Assembly: GCF_002288635.1 (NCBI RefSeq)
Contig: NZ_NRSW01000001.1
Coordinates: 2,044,126-2,108,125, forward strand
Source: Mucilaginibacter sp. MD40
Lineage (GTDB): Bacteria; Bacteroidota; Bacteroidia; Sphingobacteriales; Sphingobacteriaceae
Reading direction: 5' to 3'
DNA: 64,000 bases
Of this stretch, positions 43,884 to 51,978 are shown in pieces. Below the pieces are notes generated by a model, which worked only from the letters and a program-made list of their open reading frames with translations, was not told the origin of the DNA and ran no database searches. Every line of letters starts with the position of its first letter. The stretch's first letter is position 1. The translations under genes and the position numbers were made by a program.

Positions 43884-44705
43884 TTACACCGCAACTACCC
43901 CTTTGATATGCGGGTGCGGATCATAATTTTCCAAAGTGAAGTCTTCGTACTTAAAGCTGAAAATATCTTTCACTTCGGGGTTGATCTTCATGGTAGGCAG
44001 CGGGCGAGGGTCGCGGCTCAATTGCAGTTGCGCCTGCTCCAGGTGATTGTTGTAGATATGGGCATCGCCAAAGGTATGGATGAAATCGCCATAGTCCAGG
44101 TCGCAAACCTGGGCCATCATCATGGTGAGCAAAGCGTATGACGCGATGTTGAAAGGTACGCCCAAAAATATATCGGCACTGCGTTGGTATAACTGGCATG
44201 ATAACTTACCTCTCGTTTCGCCCTTTGATGCATCGGCGGGCTCCACGTAAAACTGGAACAAACTATGGCAGGGTGGAAGTGCCATCTGGTTAACATCCGC
44301 CACATTCCATGCCGACACCATGATGCGGCGCGAATCAGGATTGTTTTTGATAGTGTTTACCACTTGGGTGATCTGGTCTATGTGGCCGCCATCCGGCGTA
44401 GGCCAGCTGCGCCATTGGTAACCGTACACCGGGCCAAGGTTGCCGTTCTCATCGGCCCACTCGTCCCAAATGCGCACGCCGTTATCTTTCAGGTACTTGA
44501 TATTGGTGTCGCCGCTCAGGAACCAGATCAACTCATGGATGATGGATTTAAGGTGGAGCTTCTTGGTGGTCACCATCGGGAAGCCATCCTTGAGGTTAAA
44601 ACGCATTTGGTAGCCAAACACGCTAAGGGTGCCCGTTCCGGTGCGGTCATGCTTTTGCGCTCCGTTATCCATCACATATCGCATCAAGTCGAGGTACTGT
44701 TTCAT
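43884..44705 (-). CDS. thyA: Thymidylate synthase
   Basis: The 273-residue protein has all ThyA signatures: [32 protein letters not shown], the catalytic Cys in [13 protein letters not shown] (near residue 155), [21 protein letters not shown] and [15 protein letters not shown]. It makes dTMP from dUMP using methylenetetrahydrofolate, leaving dihydrofolate for FolA. It heads the unit thyA, antitoxin, doc, folA. A heptad array lies upstream of its start. Confidence 0.97.
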   Translation of the reverse strand: MKQYLDLMRYVMDNGAQKHDRTGTGTLSVFGYQMRFNLKDGFPMVTTKKLHLKSIIHELIWFLSGDTNIKYLKDNGVRIWDEWADENGNLGPVYGYQWRSWPTPDGGHIDQITQVVNTIKNNPDSRRIMVSAWNVADVNQMALPPCHSLFQFYVEPADASKGETRGKLSCQLYQRSADIFLGVPFNIASYALLTMMMAQVCDLDYGDFIHTFGDAHIYNNHLEQAQLQLSRDPRPLPTMKINPEVKDIFSFKYEDFTLENYDPHPHIKGVVAV

Positions 44706-44725
44706 TTCTTGAAATTTGTTGAGTG

Positions 44726-44801
44726 GTCATCAGTCATCTGTCATTAGTATTTTACCACGATCACCAACGACTGATGACAGCGAAGCTAAATGACCAATGA
44801 C
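44726..44801. repeat. Inverted heptad-repeat array, locus 6 (GTCATCA type) in divergent spacer
   Basis: GTCATCA, GTCATCT, GTCATTA and GTATTTT run in 7-base register at 44726-44753. The opposite arm has TGATGAC, AGCGAAG, CTAAATGAC and CAATGAC (44772-44801), the middle part less regular. The heptad differs from those of loci 1, 3 and 7. It lies between thyA and ispE starts. Confidence 0.75.
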
Positions 44802-44825
44802 GATGAAGTACAAAGAAAAATAATC

Positions 44826-44833
44826 TAATTTTG
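44826..44833 (+). promoter_or_regulatory. Candidate -7 element of ispE promoter
   Basis: TAATTTTG is an exact TAxxTTTG match. It implies a transcript start near 44840, which favours the ATG at 44881 over the ATG at 44845. The upstream TTTG element is unclear. Confidence 0.4.
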
Positions 44834-44880
44834 GTATCCTACGGATGTGCAAAAATACATCCGTTGTTAATCAATCGCTG

Positions 44881-45687
44881 ATGATCGTATTCCCGAACGC
44901 AAAAATAAATATTGGCCTAAACATTACCGCCCGCCGCCCCGATGGTTATCATGACCTCGAAACGGTTTTTTATCCCGTCAAAATTTTTGATGTGCTGGAA
45001 GTGATCGAAGCTGCGGACCTAAGCTTCCAGTCATCAGGACTCGACATACCGGGCAGGCCCGAGGATAACCTTTGCATCAAAGGATATCATTTGCTCAAAA
45101 AAGATTTTCCAAATCTGCCCGCGGTAAAAATCCATCTGCACAAAAATGTTCCGATAGGCGCCGGGCTTGGAGGGGGTTCGGCCAACGCGGCGTTCTTCAT
45201 CAAATTGATGAATGATAAATTTGGACTCGCGCTGTACGAAGAGGGGATGATGGACTATGCCCGACAGCTCGGTGCCGACTGCGCCTTCTTCATTGGTAAC
45301 CGTCCGGTGTTTGCTTTTGAGAAGGGCGACGAGTTTGAACCGGTTAATCTGGACCTTTCAGCCTACCACATTGCATTGGTAATGCCTGATGCGCACGTAT
45401 CCACCGCAGAAGCTTATAGAGGCGTAAAACCCGCTCCGGTTAAGGAAACTGTATACGACCTGGTAAAAATGCCCGTAGCGGCCTGGAAAAAGCATATCCG
45501 TAACGACTTTGAAGGTCATATCTTCAATAATCATCCAGTTATCCGTGGCGTAAAAGCAAGCTTGTATGAATGTGGTGCATTATACGCCAGTATGAGCGGC
45601 TCAGGCGCTTCCGTTTTTGGGATCTTTGAGAGCAAGCCCGACCTGGGCGAATTGGAAAAAACTTGCCGAGTGTTTTATGGGGTGTGA
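44881..45687 (+). CDS. ispE: 4-diphosphocytidyl-2-C-methyl-D-erythritol kinase
   Basis: There are 268 residues from ATG 44881, where the family opening MIVFPNAKINIGLNITARRP begins; the ATG at 44845 gives an unconserved 12-residue extension. GHMP kinase motifs: NVPIGAGLGGGSANAA (ATP loop, near residue 90), LGADCAFFIGNRPVFA, and the C-terminal MSGSGASVFGIF. It phosphorylates CDP-methylerythritol in the non-mevalonate isoprenoid pathway. A heptad array starts after its stop. Confidence 0.93.
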   Translation: MIVFPNAKINIGLNITARRPDGYHDLETVFYPVKIFDVLEVIEAADLSFQSSGLDIPGRPEDNLCIKGYHLLKKDFPNLPAVKIHLHKNVPIGAGLGGGSANAAFFIKLMNDKFGLALYEEGMMDYARQLGADCAFFIGNRPVFAFEKGDEFEPVNLDLSAYHIALVMPDAHVSTAEAYRGVKPAPVKETVYDLVKMPVAAWKKHIRNDFEGHIFNNHPVIRGVKASLYECGALYASMSGSGASVFGIFESKPDLGELEKTCRVFYGV

Positions 45688-45803
45688 TGGTGAGTAGGTA
45701 ACAGGGAGTAGTATGCAACGAATTCCCAACGGGGTGCCAACCAAACCAAAGCAAATAGTTTTTCTCAGCGTAAAACCACTCACTATTCACCACTCACCAC
45801 TAA
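45688..45803. repeat. Inverted heptad-repeat array, locus 7 (GGTGAGT type) between convergent genes
   Basis: Directly after TGA 45685-45687 come TGGTGAG, TAGGTAA, CAGGGAG, TAGTATG (45688-45715). The opposite arm is CCACTCA, CTATTCA, CCACTCA, CCACTAA (45776-45803), the reverse form of the same heptad, and it includes the stop codon of the convergent gene. About 60 bases of unrelated spacer lie in the middle. Confidence 0.85.
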
Positions 45804-46078
45804 CTAATATAATCCCTGTCTTCGTCACTTAGTGTATCGGGATTTTCTTTTCCGTGGATGTCGTTATAATGCTCGCTAATGTTATACTTCTTATTTTTGG
45901 GGCGGCCAACCAGTACGCCCAGGATGAATGCGAACACTGCCACCGCTGTGAGCATGGCCACTTTTGAGAGGTATACCGAGCTAAACAAAATGGTGAATTT
46001 TACCTCGTCGGTATTTTGCATGAATACTACCGTTAACAGTGCGACGATGATCAGCGCGATGATATTTTTGATGCTCAT
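45800..46078 (-). CDS. LapA domain (DUF1049-like) membrane protein
   Basis: The 92-residue protein has two close membrane helices (NIIALIIVALLTVVFMQNTDEV and AMLTAVAVFAFILGVLVG), with the VxFTILFSSVYLS linker typical of LapA-domain proteins, and a charged acidic C-terminal tail (SDEDRDYIS). Related E. coli LapA works in LPS assembly regulation with LapB. The partner is not in this window. Its stop lies within the heptad array. Confidence 0.75.
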   Translation of the reverse strand: MSIKNIIALIIVALLTVVFMQNTDEVKFTILFSSVYLSKVAMLTAVAVFAFILGVLVGRPKNKKYNISEHYNDIHGKENPDTLSDEDRDYIS

Positions 46079-46931
46079 AAAATTGGTTCCGGTTATCTTT
46101 TAAACAAGTTACGTTATTTAAAACATTAACCCCAATAGGGCAGGGTTGTTGGCGTGTAGTGCCAACAATATTTCCAATCCGCGAGCATGGAAATTTTGAT
46201 GAAAAATTTGGACGGTTTTTGGTCCGGAATGATTGTGCAGATATTAGCCTGATAGGATAGGGGTATACTTCGCATTTTATTTCTCCGTGTTTTTAAAGCC
46301 CCGGACTTTTTGATCCGCTTTTTTATGCCCGTCTACAACGGATCCTCGTTTGAAAATTCTGATAATTTTTTGGCCAGCTCGATTGATTTGTATACCAAAG
46401 CCGGTACTCTGCCTTATTTTCAAAATTCTACATTTAACATTTCAATACACTTATTGCCCATCTACTCGTGCATTTCATTGGTGTAATTTATTATTCAATT
46501 GTTTATTGTAATAACATTGATTTATAGCTATTTAAACTATTAATTTACGCCATAAAATAGAAGATACTAAAAAATTTAGTTTTTGATGTGCCTATTTTTT
46601 TGAGTTATATAATTTATAAATTTATTTAAATTATATAATTAATTGATTTTGTGATTTTTATTTTTTTAAATATTATTTAGAATAAGGTGTTAAATTCAGT
46701 TATTGAGCATATTAATAAAGGATTGGTGGAAATTTGAAGGATATTCAAATGATACACTAAGTAGAAGATTAAAAATAGCTGTAAACGATCAAAAGATTTT
46801 TGACAAGGAAAAGTGCAGTAAAAAATCAAAGTGGCTTAGAGGGGCTAAAAATGGCTTATAAGCTCATGTTTACTTTGCCCCTACCCTATACTTTTTCGAG
46901 TAATATGGCTGAAATAAAGAAGTGAAATCTG
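46079..46931. other. 850-base gene-poor, AT-rich island
   Basis: No convincing gene is seen here. Contents: a hairpin TGTTGGC / GCCAACA (46147-46167); a GC-poor tract from about 46440 to 46720; a 52-codon frame at 46703-46861 with a TTG start and plausible composition; and on the minus strand near 46350-46440 a short run of protein-like sequence (LVYKSIELAKKLSEFSNEDP) with no start. It may be a site of past insertion or a decayed gene. Confidence 0.4.
46703..46861 (+). pseudogene. Short frame, possible gene remnant
   Basis: The frame of 52 codons from TTG reads KDWWKFEGYSNDTLSRRLKI and ends KCSKKSKWLRGAKNGL before TAA. The sequence is rich in Lys, Trp and Asn, unlike random AT-rich DNA, but has no ATG start, clear promoter or family match. 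It could be the end of a lost coding region. It may equally be chance. Confidence 0.2.
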
Positions 46932-47834
46932 TTACCTGGAACGGCGTTTAGCTACCTGTTTCTGTGCTACCGGAAACAAGAAAATAGTAGACAAAATAAT
47001 AACGGCACCGGCCCAGAAACCGATGCTCATATCACTGGTGTTATTAAAAAAAAGAAAGGCCATAATAATACCATACACAGGCTCAAGGTTGGTAATGAGC
47101 GCTACCCTGAAGGCCGAGAGTTCGCGCATTACGGAAACGCCGGCAACGTATGCCAGCGAGGTGCAAACCGTGCCAAGGATAACTAAGTAACCAATATCTG
47201 AGGCTTTAGGGATGATAAAACCGGCGGTACCAACCGTAATAAAAAGGTAAATGGTTATCCAAATAAACGCCCCGGAAAGTTCATAAAATGCAATTACAGG
47301 AGCCTCTATTTTTTGTACATGCCTGCCGTTAATAATAGAAAACAGGCTGGCTAAAACCGCGCTTATTAACCCTGTGATAATTCCCTTAGTGTATTTTGTC
47401 TCAAATTTAAATATCAGGATAATACCAATAATGATGAATAATCCTGCCACAATTTCCAGCTTGGAAATAGCTTTTTTATTAATGAGCGGTTCGAAAATTG
47501 CCGTAAAAAGTGTGACCGACGAAAGGCAAACTAACGTGACAGGAACGTTGGAAAACTTTATAGAAGCGAAAAAAAGTACCCAATGCCCGCCCACTAAAGC
47601 GCCTGTTAGCGCCAGTTTAAGGATAGTTTGAAGGCTTAATTTCAGCGTGGTTTTGTTGAATTTGAAATACAAAAACAGCGAAAAACTGGCAATAAAAACC
47701 CTGTACCAAACCAAATTTATGGCCGAAATAGAAATAAGCTGGCCCAAAATTCCGGTGAATCCCCACACAAAAACGGTGAAATGCAGGATCAAAAGGTTCT
47801 TGTTTAAACCTGTTTTTGCTAAGTTTTGAGACAT
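46932..47834 (-). CDS. EamA (DMT) family transporter
   Basis: The 300-residue protein has ten predicted membrane helices in two EamA halves (about residues 10-140 and 155-290), with the motifs LVWYRVFIASFSL and VSVMRELSAFRVALITNLEPVYGIIMAFL at the ends of the halves. Such drug/metabolite transporters export or import amino acids, nucleosides or metabolites. The substrate is unknown. It sits next to lptF/G, sharing one base at the junction; that may only be compact packing. Confidence 0.87.
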   Translation of the reverse strand: MSQNLAKTGLNKNLLILHFTVFVWGFTGILGQLISISAINLVWYRVFIASFSLFLYFKFNKTTLKLSLQTILKLALTGALVGGHWVLFFASIKFSNVPVTLVCLSSVTLFTAIFEPLINKKAISKLEIVAGLFIIIGIILIFKFETKYTKGIITGLISAVLASLFSIINGRHVQKIEAPVIAFYELSGAFIWITIYLFITVGTAGFIIPKASDIGYLVILGTVCTSLAYVAGVSVMRELSAFRVALITNLEPVYGIIMAFLFFNNTSDMSIGFWAGAVIILSTIFLFPVAQKQVAKRRSR

Positions 47835-48949
47835 TATTTAGGCGCTTTTACAATGAGTATATAGCCTAAAATACCAAAAAGTACATTAGGAATAAACACC
47901 GAAATGAGTGGATCAAAGCCCCCCTTTATTGAAAAAACCAAGGCAAATTTGTTTACAACGATGTATGTGAAACAGATGAAAATACCTATTCCTAGCGGTA
48001 AGCCAACACCGCCGCGTACCTTTCTAGACGATATGGCAACGCCTATACAAGTAAGCACAAAGGTAGATAATGGCTCTACAAAACGCCTGTATTTTTCAAA
48101 TTCCATATCAATAACAGCGCCTGTACTGCGTATTTTTTCTTTAGCTATCGCAGCGTTTAAAACAGGCAAAGGCATGGCGCCATATATGTTACTTACCACG
48201 TTATCATGTGCCTGAAAATCTATCGGGCGCATATCTAAAACGGTATCTAATGAGGTGCTGCTTGTGGTCCAGGTTTCCTTTAAACCGTTTACATAACGGC
48301 GGGTAGGAGTATTAATAATCCAGTGGTTTTTGAGCGAATCGTACTTAATGCTGGTGGCGGTAAGGCGTTGTTTCATCTCGTCGCCATCAAACTTTTCCAT
48401 CATAAACTGGTAGCCGGTTTGCATAGCAGGGTCAAAAGACTGCAGGTAAACATAGGTATGTTTATCCAGTTGAATATGTACATCCAGCTTCGATTGATCA
48501 TCATTTGCAAAGAAGTTTGCGCTTTCAAAGTCTACCTTTAATTTGTTTGTATAAGGTATCACATATACATTCAGCAGCAGCGAGGCGGTAAAAATAATGC
48601 TTGCCGATATTACATATGGCCTTAAAAAACGATAGAAACTGGCCCTGCTGGTAAGTATGGGTACAATCTCTGTTTGGTTAGCCATTTTGGCCGTAAAAAA
48701 TATCACCGCCAGGAAATTAATGAGCGGCGATAACAGCATCAAATAGAATGGAATAAAGCCGGCATAGTATTTAAATATAATATCATGCAGATTGGCATTC
48801 TTCCCCAGGAAGTTGTCCAGGTGTTCAGATATATCAAATATTACCGAAATAACCAGGAAAATACCCAGTGTAAACACAAATGTGCCCAGGTATTTGCCCA
48901 TTATAAAGCGGTCAATAACGGTTAAATATCTGCGAAGTAATCTCTTCAT
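47834..48949 (-). CDS. LptF/LptG family lipopolysaccharide transport permease
   Basis: The 371-residue protein has three N-terminal helices (FIMGKYLGTFVFTLGIFLVISVIFDI and others), a periplasmic beta-jellyroll (about 150-270), and three C-terminal helices. The motif YMMLLSPLINFLAVIFFTAKMANQTEIVPIL-like region (YLMLLSPLINFLA, TEIVPILTSR) is diagnostic. It forms the membrane part of the LptB2FG machine that lifts LPS towards the outer membrane. The partner LptF or LptG gene lies elsewhere. It directly follows tgt. Confidence 0.88.
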   Translation of the reverse strand: MKRLLRRYLTVIDRFIMGKYLGTFVFTLGIFLVISVIFDISEHLDNFLGKNANLHDIIFKYYAGFIPFYLMLLSPLINFLAVIFFTAKMANQTEIVPILTSRASFYRFLRPYVISASIIFTASLLLNVYVIPYTNKLKVDFESANFFANDDQSKLDVHIQLDKHTYVYLQSFDPAMQTGYQFMMEKFDGDEMKQRLTATSIKYDSLKNHWIINTPTRRYVNGLKETWTTSSTSLDTVLDMRPIDFQAHDNVVSNIYGAMPLPVLNAAIAKEKIRSTGAVIDMEFEKYRRFVEPLSTFVLTCIGVAISSRKVRGGVGLPLGIGIFICFTYIVVNKFALVFSIKGGFDPLISVFIPNVLFGILGYILIVKAPK

Positions 48950-50080
48950 TTACAATCTTGTGCCTAAGCGGGTTACCATTTTGTTCTTCCAGTCGTAAAA
49001 CTCTCCCGAAATGATTTTATTGCGTGCCTCGCCCACTAACCACAGATAAAAATGCAGGTTATGTAACGTAGCGATCTGGGCGCCCAGCATCTCACCGCTA
49101 TGGATCAAATGGCGCAGGTAAGCTTTGGTGTAAACCTTATCCGCAAACAAATCACTATCAGCATCAATGGCCGAAAAATCGTTTTTCCACTTTTCGTTCT
49201 TGATATTTATGATACCATTGCGGGTAAACAACATACCATTACGGGCATTACGGGTTGGCATTACGCAATCAAACATGTCAATACCCAAAGCAATATTTTC
49301 CAGTATGTTAACCGGGGTGCCCACACCCATCAGGTAACGGGGTTTTTCTTTGGGTAATATGTCGCAAACAACCTCCGTCATGGCATACATTTCTTCGGCT
49401 GGTTCACCCACGCTAAGGCCTCCAATGGCGTTTCCTTCGCGTTCAAAAGAGGCGATCACCTCAGCCGAACGTACCCTAAGATCCTTGTAAACGGAACCCT
49501 GCACAATCGGGAATAAGGTTTGGCTATAACCATATTTGGGCTCCGTGCTATCAAACCTGTCGCAGCAGCGTTTAAGCCACCGGTGGGTCATTTCTATCGA
49601 GCGTTTCGCATAATTATAGTCGCACGGATAGGGGGTACATTCATCAAAAGCCATAATAATATCCGCGCCAATAATGCGCTGGATATCCATTACATTTTCA
49701 GGCGTGAACAGGTGTTTGGAGCCGTCTACATGTGAGCGAAAGGTAACCCCTTCCTCCTTAATTTTACGTACTTCGGTAAGCGAATACACCTGGTAGCCGC
49801 CGCTATCAGTAAGAATAGGGCCATCCCATCCATTAAATTTATGTAATCCGCCAGCCTGTTCAAGAGTGTTTAGCCCGGGCCTCAAATATAAATGGTAGGT
49901 ATTTCCTAATATGATCTGGGCTTTTATATCGTCTTTTAGTTCGCGCTGGTGTACAGCTTTAACCGTACCAGCGGTACCAACCGGCATAAAAATAGGGGTT
50001 TGGATAACGCCATGGTCGGTTACCAGTTCGCCTGCCCGGGCTTTTGAAAGCGGGTCTTGTGCTTGTAAAGTAAATTTCAT
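48950..50080 (-). CDS. tgt: tRNA-guanine transglycosylase, zinc cysteines absent
   Basis: The 376-residue TIM-barrel enzyme exchanges guanine-34 for preQ1 in tRNAs with GUN anticodons. Motifs present: LTDSGGYQVYSL (Asp proton acceptor), MAFDECTPYP, GGLSVGEP, MGVGTPVN, and the nucleophile Asp in GIDMFDCVMPTRNARNGMLFT. In the zinc-binding insert the usual CxCxxC is absent: residues 306-317 read DADSDLFADKVY before TKAYLRHL. Its ATG lies at 50078-50080. It sits immediately upstream of lptF/G. Confidence 0.93.
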   Translation of the reverse strand: MKFTLQAQDPLSKARAGELVTDHGVIQTPIFMPVGTAGTVKAVHQRELKDDIKAQIILGNTYHLYLRPGLNTLEQAGGLHKFNGWDGPILTDSGGYQVYSLTEVRKIKEEGVTFRSHVDGSKHLFTPENVMDIQRIIGADIIMAFDECTPYPCDYNYAKRSIEMTHRWLKRCCDRFDSTEPKYGYSQTLFPIVQGSVYKDLRVRSAEVIASFEREGNAIGGLSVGEPAEEMYAMTEVVCDILPKEKPRYLMGVGTPVNILENIALGIDMFDCVMPTRNARNGMLFTRNGIINIKNEKWKNDFSAIDADSDLFADKVYTKAYLRHLIHSGEMLGAQIATLHNLHFYLWLVGEARNKIISGEFYDWKNKMVTRLGTRL

Positions 50081-50263
50081 TATGTCCCGGCAAAATTACA
50101 AAAATCAATTTGTAAAGGCATGGCTTTATTGCCACACCATATCGATTGTTAAATTGCTGAATGATCAGATTGTTATTGGTTTAAAATACAACCATATAAA
50201 CCAACAATCTTAATCGTAATTGTCGTTGATTTTTAACAAATTTGTCGCTTATTTACAGCTAAA

Positions 50264-51382
50264 TTGGAAGCTTATATTCACGAGGCGTTATTCGTACTAT
50301 TTCAACTTTGTTTAATTGTTCAGTTATATTACCTGTTAACTCATCACAACGGGCTTGGCAGTTATACTCCGCCGCAGGAGATGCCGGAACCAACCGTGCC
50401 GGTATCAGTCATTATCAGTGCCCGTAACGAGGCGGATAATCTTACCCAATACCTGCCTTATATATTACAGCAAAACTATCCTGAATATGAAGTAGTGGTG
50501 ATCAACGATCGTTCTACAGATCAAACGGCCGACGTGTTGATGGATATCCAAAAAGAGTTTGCACACCTTAAGATAGTAACCGTTACCGAACACGACCGTT
50601 ATAAAACAGGTAAAAAATTCGCGCTTACCATGGGCATTAAAGCGGCCAGATACGAACATTTCTTGTTTACAGATGCCGACTGCAAACCTGCAACCCTGCA
50701 TTGGATAACACGTATGGCGGCCAATTTTAACGCCACTACACAGATCGTACTCGGATATTCGCCTTACACGCGTACGCGCAATTTCTTAAACCCCTTTATC
50801 CGTTTCGAAACGTTAAAAACCGCTATTAATTACCTGTCGAGCGCTTTAAAAGGCGATGCTTATATGGGTATCGGTAGAAACCTGGCTTACACGAGAAGTT
50901 TGTTTTTTGGGGCTAAAGGTTTTGCATCGCACATGCATGTAATGAGTGGCGACGACGACCTTTTTGTGAACCAAAACGCCACACCAACCAATGCCGCTAT
51001 AGAAATACACCCGGATACGTTTACTTACAGTGATGCTAAAACTACTTTGAGCTCGTGGTTCACCCAGAAAAAGCGTCATATGGGCGTTGGTAAACTATAC
51101 CGGAACAGTCACAGGCGCATGCTTAGCCTCGATGCGGTGAGCGGATTTTTGTTTTACGTACTGTTTATTTTGTTCATTATTTTAAAGTTTGAACCATTGC
51201 TGGCGGCAGGTGTTTTATTATTCAGGCTTATATTGCAGTTACTCGTTTACAGGCGTGTATTTAAAAAACTGGATTGCGGCGATTTGTTATGGTGGCTGCC
51301 CTTTTTTGACATGATATATTATTTATATTTAAACGTGTTTGGATTGATTGGTACATTTATTAAAACCACGCGATGGAAGTAA
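50264..51382 (+). CDS. Glycosyltransferase family 2, membrane-bound
   Basis: There are 372 residues. No upstream ATG is available, so TTG 50264 is taken as start; it keeps the first membrane helix (LFVLFQLCLIVQLYYLL). The GT2 domain (from about residue 45: VSVIISARNEADNLTQYL, VVINDRSTDQTADVL) has the nucleotide-sugar DxD-like LFTDADCKP. Three C-terminal helices follow (LFYVLFILFIILKFEPLL and on). It adds a sugar to a lipid or envelope polymer; the acceptor is unknown. It overlaps the ECF sigma gene by 10 bases. Confidence 0.85.
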   Translation: MEAYIHEALFVLFQLCLIVQLYYLLTHHNGLGSYTPPQEMPEPTVPVSVIISARNEADNLTQYLPYILQQNYPEYEVVVINDRSTDQTADVLMDIQKEFAHLKIVTVTEHDRYKTGKKFALTMGIKAARYEHFLFTDADCKPATLHWITRMAANFNATTQIVLGYSPYTRTRNFLNPFIRFETLKTAINYLSSALKGDAYMGIGRNLAYTRSLFFGAKGFASHMHVMSGDDDLFVNQNATPTNAAIEIHPDTFTYSDAKTTLSSWFTQKKRHMGVGKLYRNSHRRMLSLDAVSGFLFYVLFILFIILKFEPLLAAGVLLFRLILQLLVYRRVFKKLDCGDLLWWLPFFDMIYYLYLNVFGLIGTFIKTTRWK

Positions 51383-51978
51383 ATAAAAACTTCACTGAAA
51401 ATGCCAAAAATGATTTTCATTTGGTGGTAAAAGCACGCGAGGGCAACCAGAAAGCATATGCCGACCTGATGCAGCGCTATAAGGATTCGATATACTTTAT
51501 GGTGCTGAAAATGGTAAATAATAAGGAAGATGCCATGGACCTCACCGTGGAAACCTTCGCCAAGGCTTTTGAAAAGCTGGATAAATACCAGCCCGAATTT
51601 GCCTTTAGTACCTGGTTATTCAGAGTGGCTACCAACAATTGTATCGATTTTATCCGTAAGAAGAAGCTGAATACGCAATCTATACATGGTATGATAGACG
51701 ATGATGGTGACGAAAAGCCATTACAGATAAAAGCTGATACGTTAAACCCCGAAGAATCGTCGATAAAAAAGCAGCAAACCGCCGAGTTAAAGTTATTGAT
51801 AGAAAGCTTACCACCCCGTTACCGCAACCTGATAACCCTACGCTACTTTGATGAGTTATCATACGAAGAAATTGCCCAGCAGCTTGACCTGCCTTTGGGA
51901 ACCGTTAAGGCGCAATTATTCAGGGGCCGGTATTTACTGGGTAACATTATAAACCGATATAAAAAGGATGGAATCTGA
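51373..51978 (+). CDS. ECF-type RNA polymerase sigma factor
   Basis: The 201-residue protein has region 2 at about residues 20-95 (NQKAYADLMQRYKDSIYFMVLKMV, then FSTWLFRVATNNCIDFIRKKK) and region 4 at about 135-190 (LIESLPPRYRNLITLRYFDELSYEEIAQQLDLPLGTVKAQLFRGR). The short form without regions 1 and 3 marks the ECF group. No anti-sigma gene follows, so control may be transcriptional or by another mechanism. It overlaps the GT2 gene by 10 bases and rsmG by 11 bases, so one transcript carries all three. Confidence 0.92.
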   Translation: MEVNKNFTENAKNDFHLVVKAREGNQKAYADLMQRYKDSIYFMVLKMVNNKEDAMDLTVETFAKAFEKLDKYQPEFAFSTWLFRVATNNCIDFIRKKKLNTQSIHGMIDDDGDEKPLQIKADTLNPEESSIKKQQTAELKLLIESLPPRYRNLITLRYFDELSYEEIAQQLDLPLGTVKAQLFRGRYLLGNIINRYKKDGI

